Origin: Thermoleophilia bacterium
GTDB lineage: Bacteria; Actinomycetota; Thermoleophilia; Miltoncostaeales; Miltoncostaeaceae
DNA: 14,463 nucleotides
NCBI GenBank assembly: GCA_017882555.1
Contig: JADGPH010000263.1
Span: 1-14,463, forward strand
Direction of reading: 5' to 3'
The translations under genes and the position numbers were made by a program. Below the pieces are notes generated by a model. It had not been told where the DNA came from. It did not search any database and saw only the letters and a list, made by a program, of their open reading frames with translations. The stretch's first letter is position 1. Each line of letters opens with the position of its first letter. Positions 12,966-14,463 of this stretch are shown piece by piece.

Positions 12966-13549
12966 AAAGACCCCTTGGTGGACGGAATGCCGGTCACTCG
13001 AGGGTTCGGTGCGATCGCGGCGCGCAGCGCCCGCGCAAAGGCCTTGAAGCCGCACTCAATTACGTGGTGGGGATTGGAGCCGGAGAGCATTCGCAGGTGG
13101 ATCGTCAGACGGGCGTTGCTCGACAGACCGCGCAGGAACTCTTCGAGCAGGTCGGTCTCAAAGCCGCCGATGTTCGCGTAGGGCAACGGCACGTCACACA
13201 CGAGGAATGGGCGCCCCGAGACGTCAATTGCCGCCTGGCCAAGACACTCGTCCATCGGCACCAGCGCCGCGCCGTAGCGTTCGATTCCCGTGCGATCGCC
13301 AAGGGCAGTGTCCAGCGCTTGGCCGAGCGTGATGCCGACGTCTTCCACGGTGTGGTGGCTGCCGGTGTCGAGGTCGCCGCGCGCCGTGATCTCGAGATCG
13401 ATCAGCGCGTGGTGCGCCATGAGACTCAGCATGTGGTCGAAAAAGCCCACACCCGTCGAGACATCCGCGGTTCCCGACCCGTCGAGGTTGACACGCACTT
13501 GCACATCGGTCTCGCCGGTAACGCGTTGGGATGCTCCTGTTCGGCTCAA
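12962..13549 (-). CDS. hisB: Imidazoleglycerol-phosphate dehydratase
   Basis: HisB dehydrates imidazole glycerol phosphate to imidazole acetol phosphate, a Mn-dependent step. The 195-aa protein is the monofunctional type without a phosphatase domain. Metal-binding signatures are GFFDHMLSLMAHHA, GSHHTVEDVGI in the first half, and GSNPHHVIECGFKAFARAL in the second half. DxLL and FLRGL lie between them. The TTG start at 13549 overlaps the hisD stop as TTGA, with no ATG before the conserved region. hisC usually sits between hisD and hisB in actinobacteria and is absent here. Confidence 0.97.
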   Translation of the reverse strand: MSRTGASQRVTGETDVQVRVNLDGSGTADVSTGVGFFDHMLSLMAHHALIDLEITARGDLDTGSHHTVEDVGITLGQALDTALGDRTGIERYGAALVPMDECLGQAAIDVSGRPFLVCDVPLPYANIGGFETDLLEEFLRGLSSNARLTIHLRMLSGSNPHHVIECGFKAFARALRAAIAPNPRVTGIPSTKGSL

Positions 13550-14463
13550 CTTGCCCCCTCGATTCCCGCACGGCGCACCGCGCCCGAGCGCGCGTGCAAC
13601 GCAAAGCCTTCGGCCTCGGCCAACCGCTCCAAGTGCGGCGTCAGCGCCTGCACTGCGGAATCGGTCATCTCAACGATCGACATACGCCGCAAATAGGTTG
13701 AGGGGCCGAGCGCCGACGCAAATCGCGCCGCACCCCCGGTGGGAAGAACATGATTGGACCCTGCCACGTAATCACCATACGCGGTTGCACAATTCGGCCC
13801 GATGAACACCGCCCCTGCCTGACGGATGCGATCTGCGATGGCCTGCGCATCGGCCAGGCACAGCTCGAGGTGCTCGGGTGCAAAGGCCTCGGAGAGCGCC
13901 ACTGCGTCATCGAGGCTCCGACAATCCACCAGCGTCACCGCGCCGATCGGCTCGGCTTCGAGCGCAAGCGCCGCCATTACGGCGTCAATGACCGTGGGAT
14001 CCGCGCTCGCAAGGGCCGCGACCGAATCGACACCGTGCTCGGCTTGGGCCAACAGATCAAGCGCCATCGCGACCGAATCCGCGGTCGCGTCGGCAATGAT
14101 CATGACCTCACTCGGGCCGGCAAACCCGTCAATGCCGACCTGGCCGGTGACCTGGCGCTTGGCTTCTTGGACCCACGAACTTCCGGGTCCGGTGATCACC
14201 GACACCGGCTCGATCGTCGGTGTCCCATAGGCAAAGGCGGCAATCGCCGCCGCCCCGCCGACCGCGTAGACCTCGTCCACGCTCAGGAGCGCCGCCGTGG
14301 CCAGCACGAGATCAGACGGCGCGCCATCGGATCCAGGAGGGCTCGCGACGGCGATTCGCTCCACCCCCGCCACCTGAGCCGGAACCACAGCCATCACCAG
14401 GCTGGATGGATACGCCGCCCGACCCCCGGGGACATAGCAACCGGCGGCCGCGACCGGCACCGA
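13546..14463 (-). CDS. hisD: Histidinol dehydrogenase, C-terminal part (5' end beyond window)
   Basis: HisD oxidises L-histidinol to L-histidine in two NAD-dependent steps, with bound zinc. About 305 residues are visible, roughly the last 70% of a usual 430-aa protein. The frame stays open at the right edge. Recognisable stretches are GCYVPGGRAAYPSSLVM, VYAVGGAAAIAAFAYGT, ITGPGSSWVQEAKRQV, GIDGFAGPSEVMIIAD, LLAQAEHG with the zinc-site Gln and His, APEHLEL with the catalytic Glu-His pair, GDYVAGSNHVLPTGGAAR with the zinc-site Asp, and GFALHARSGAVR with the last zinc-site His. All key residues in the visible part are kept. The first gene of the unit and its promoter are outside the window. Confidence 0.97.
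   Translation of the reverse strand, partial: SVPVAAAGCYVPGGRAAYPSSLVMAVVPAQVAGVERIAVASPPGSDGAPSDLVLATAALLSVDEVYAVGGAAAIAAFAYGTPTIEPVSVITGPGSSWVQEAKRQVTGQVGIDGFAGPSEVMIIADATADSVAMALDLLAQAEHGVDSVAALASADPTVIDAVMAALALEAEPIGAVTLVDCRSLDDAVALSEAFAPEHLELCLADAQAIADRIRQAGAVFIGPNCATAYGDYVAGSNHVLPTGGAARFASALGPSTYLRRMSIVEMTDSAVQALTPHLERLAEAEGFALHARSGAVRRAGIEGAS

Noticed and set aside
12966..13055. Upstream extension of the hisH open frame
   Set aside because: It overlaps hisB, has no similarity to HisH, and GTG 12965 matches the normal protein start and coupling pattern.
1..14463. Search for mobile elements, CRISPR repeats, tRNA/rRNA genes, toxin-antitoxin pairs or defence genes
   Set aside because: None seen. 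Apart from the rpsB repeat there are no obvious direct or inverted repeats, and the composition looks uniform across the window.

Overview
The window is a dense, high-GC bacterial chromosome segment with almost every gene on the minus strand, so transcription runs from right to left. Gene order and style point to an actinobacterium: sepF and other genes of the division-cluster tail, the rpsB-tsf-pyrH-frr-uppS block, many GTG and TTG starts, and high GC. The short EF-Ts (202 aa) and unusual neighbours hint at a less-studied lineage (for example Thermoleophilia- or Acidimicrobiia-like) rather than a Streptomyces or Mycobacterium type. That placement is inference. I see no mobile element, phage gene, CRISPR array, tRNA or rRNA.

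There are three minus-strand units. (1) Right end, 14463 to 10395: histidine biosynthesis, hisD (cut by the window edge), hisB, hisH, hisA, hisF, then a RidA-family deaminase. All five junctions are 4-bp stop/start overlaps. hisC and hisI are not in this stretch. (2) Middle, 10114 to 3842: cca, pgeF (YfiH type), yggS, sepF, proC, yggT, a DUF167 gene, lspA and an RluA-family pseudouridine synthase, mostly overlapping or a few bases apart. This mixes tRNA maturation, PLP and proline metabolism, cell division, lipoprotein processing and rRNA modification. It resembles the tail of the actinobacterial division cluster with cca where ftsZ might be expected. (3) Left end, 3670 to 1: rpsB, tsf, pyrH, frr, uppS and the first codons of a probable cdsA, linking translation, UMP phosphorylation and cell-envelope lipid carriers.

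The one convincing plus-strand gene is an unrecognised 84-aa reading frame (10118-10372). It starts 3 bp from the divergent cca start and ends 22 bp from the convergent ridA stop. A TANNNT box placed for leaderless transcription precedes it. Other items for a second look are a perfect 4 x 18-bp repeat in the 3' end of rpsB, an arginine-rich 21-codon mini-ORF between lspA and the rlu gene, ridA translationally coupled to hisF, and the near-systematic use of NTGA coupling with non-ATG starts. No new multi-gene system is visible. The window is mostly core housekeeping genes.
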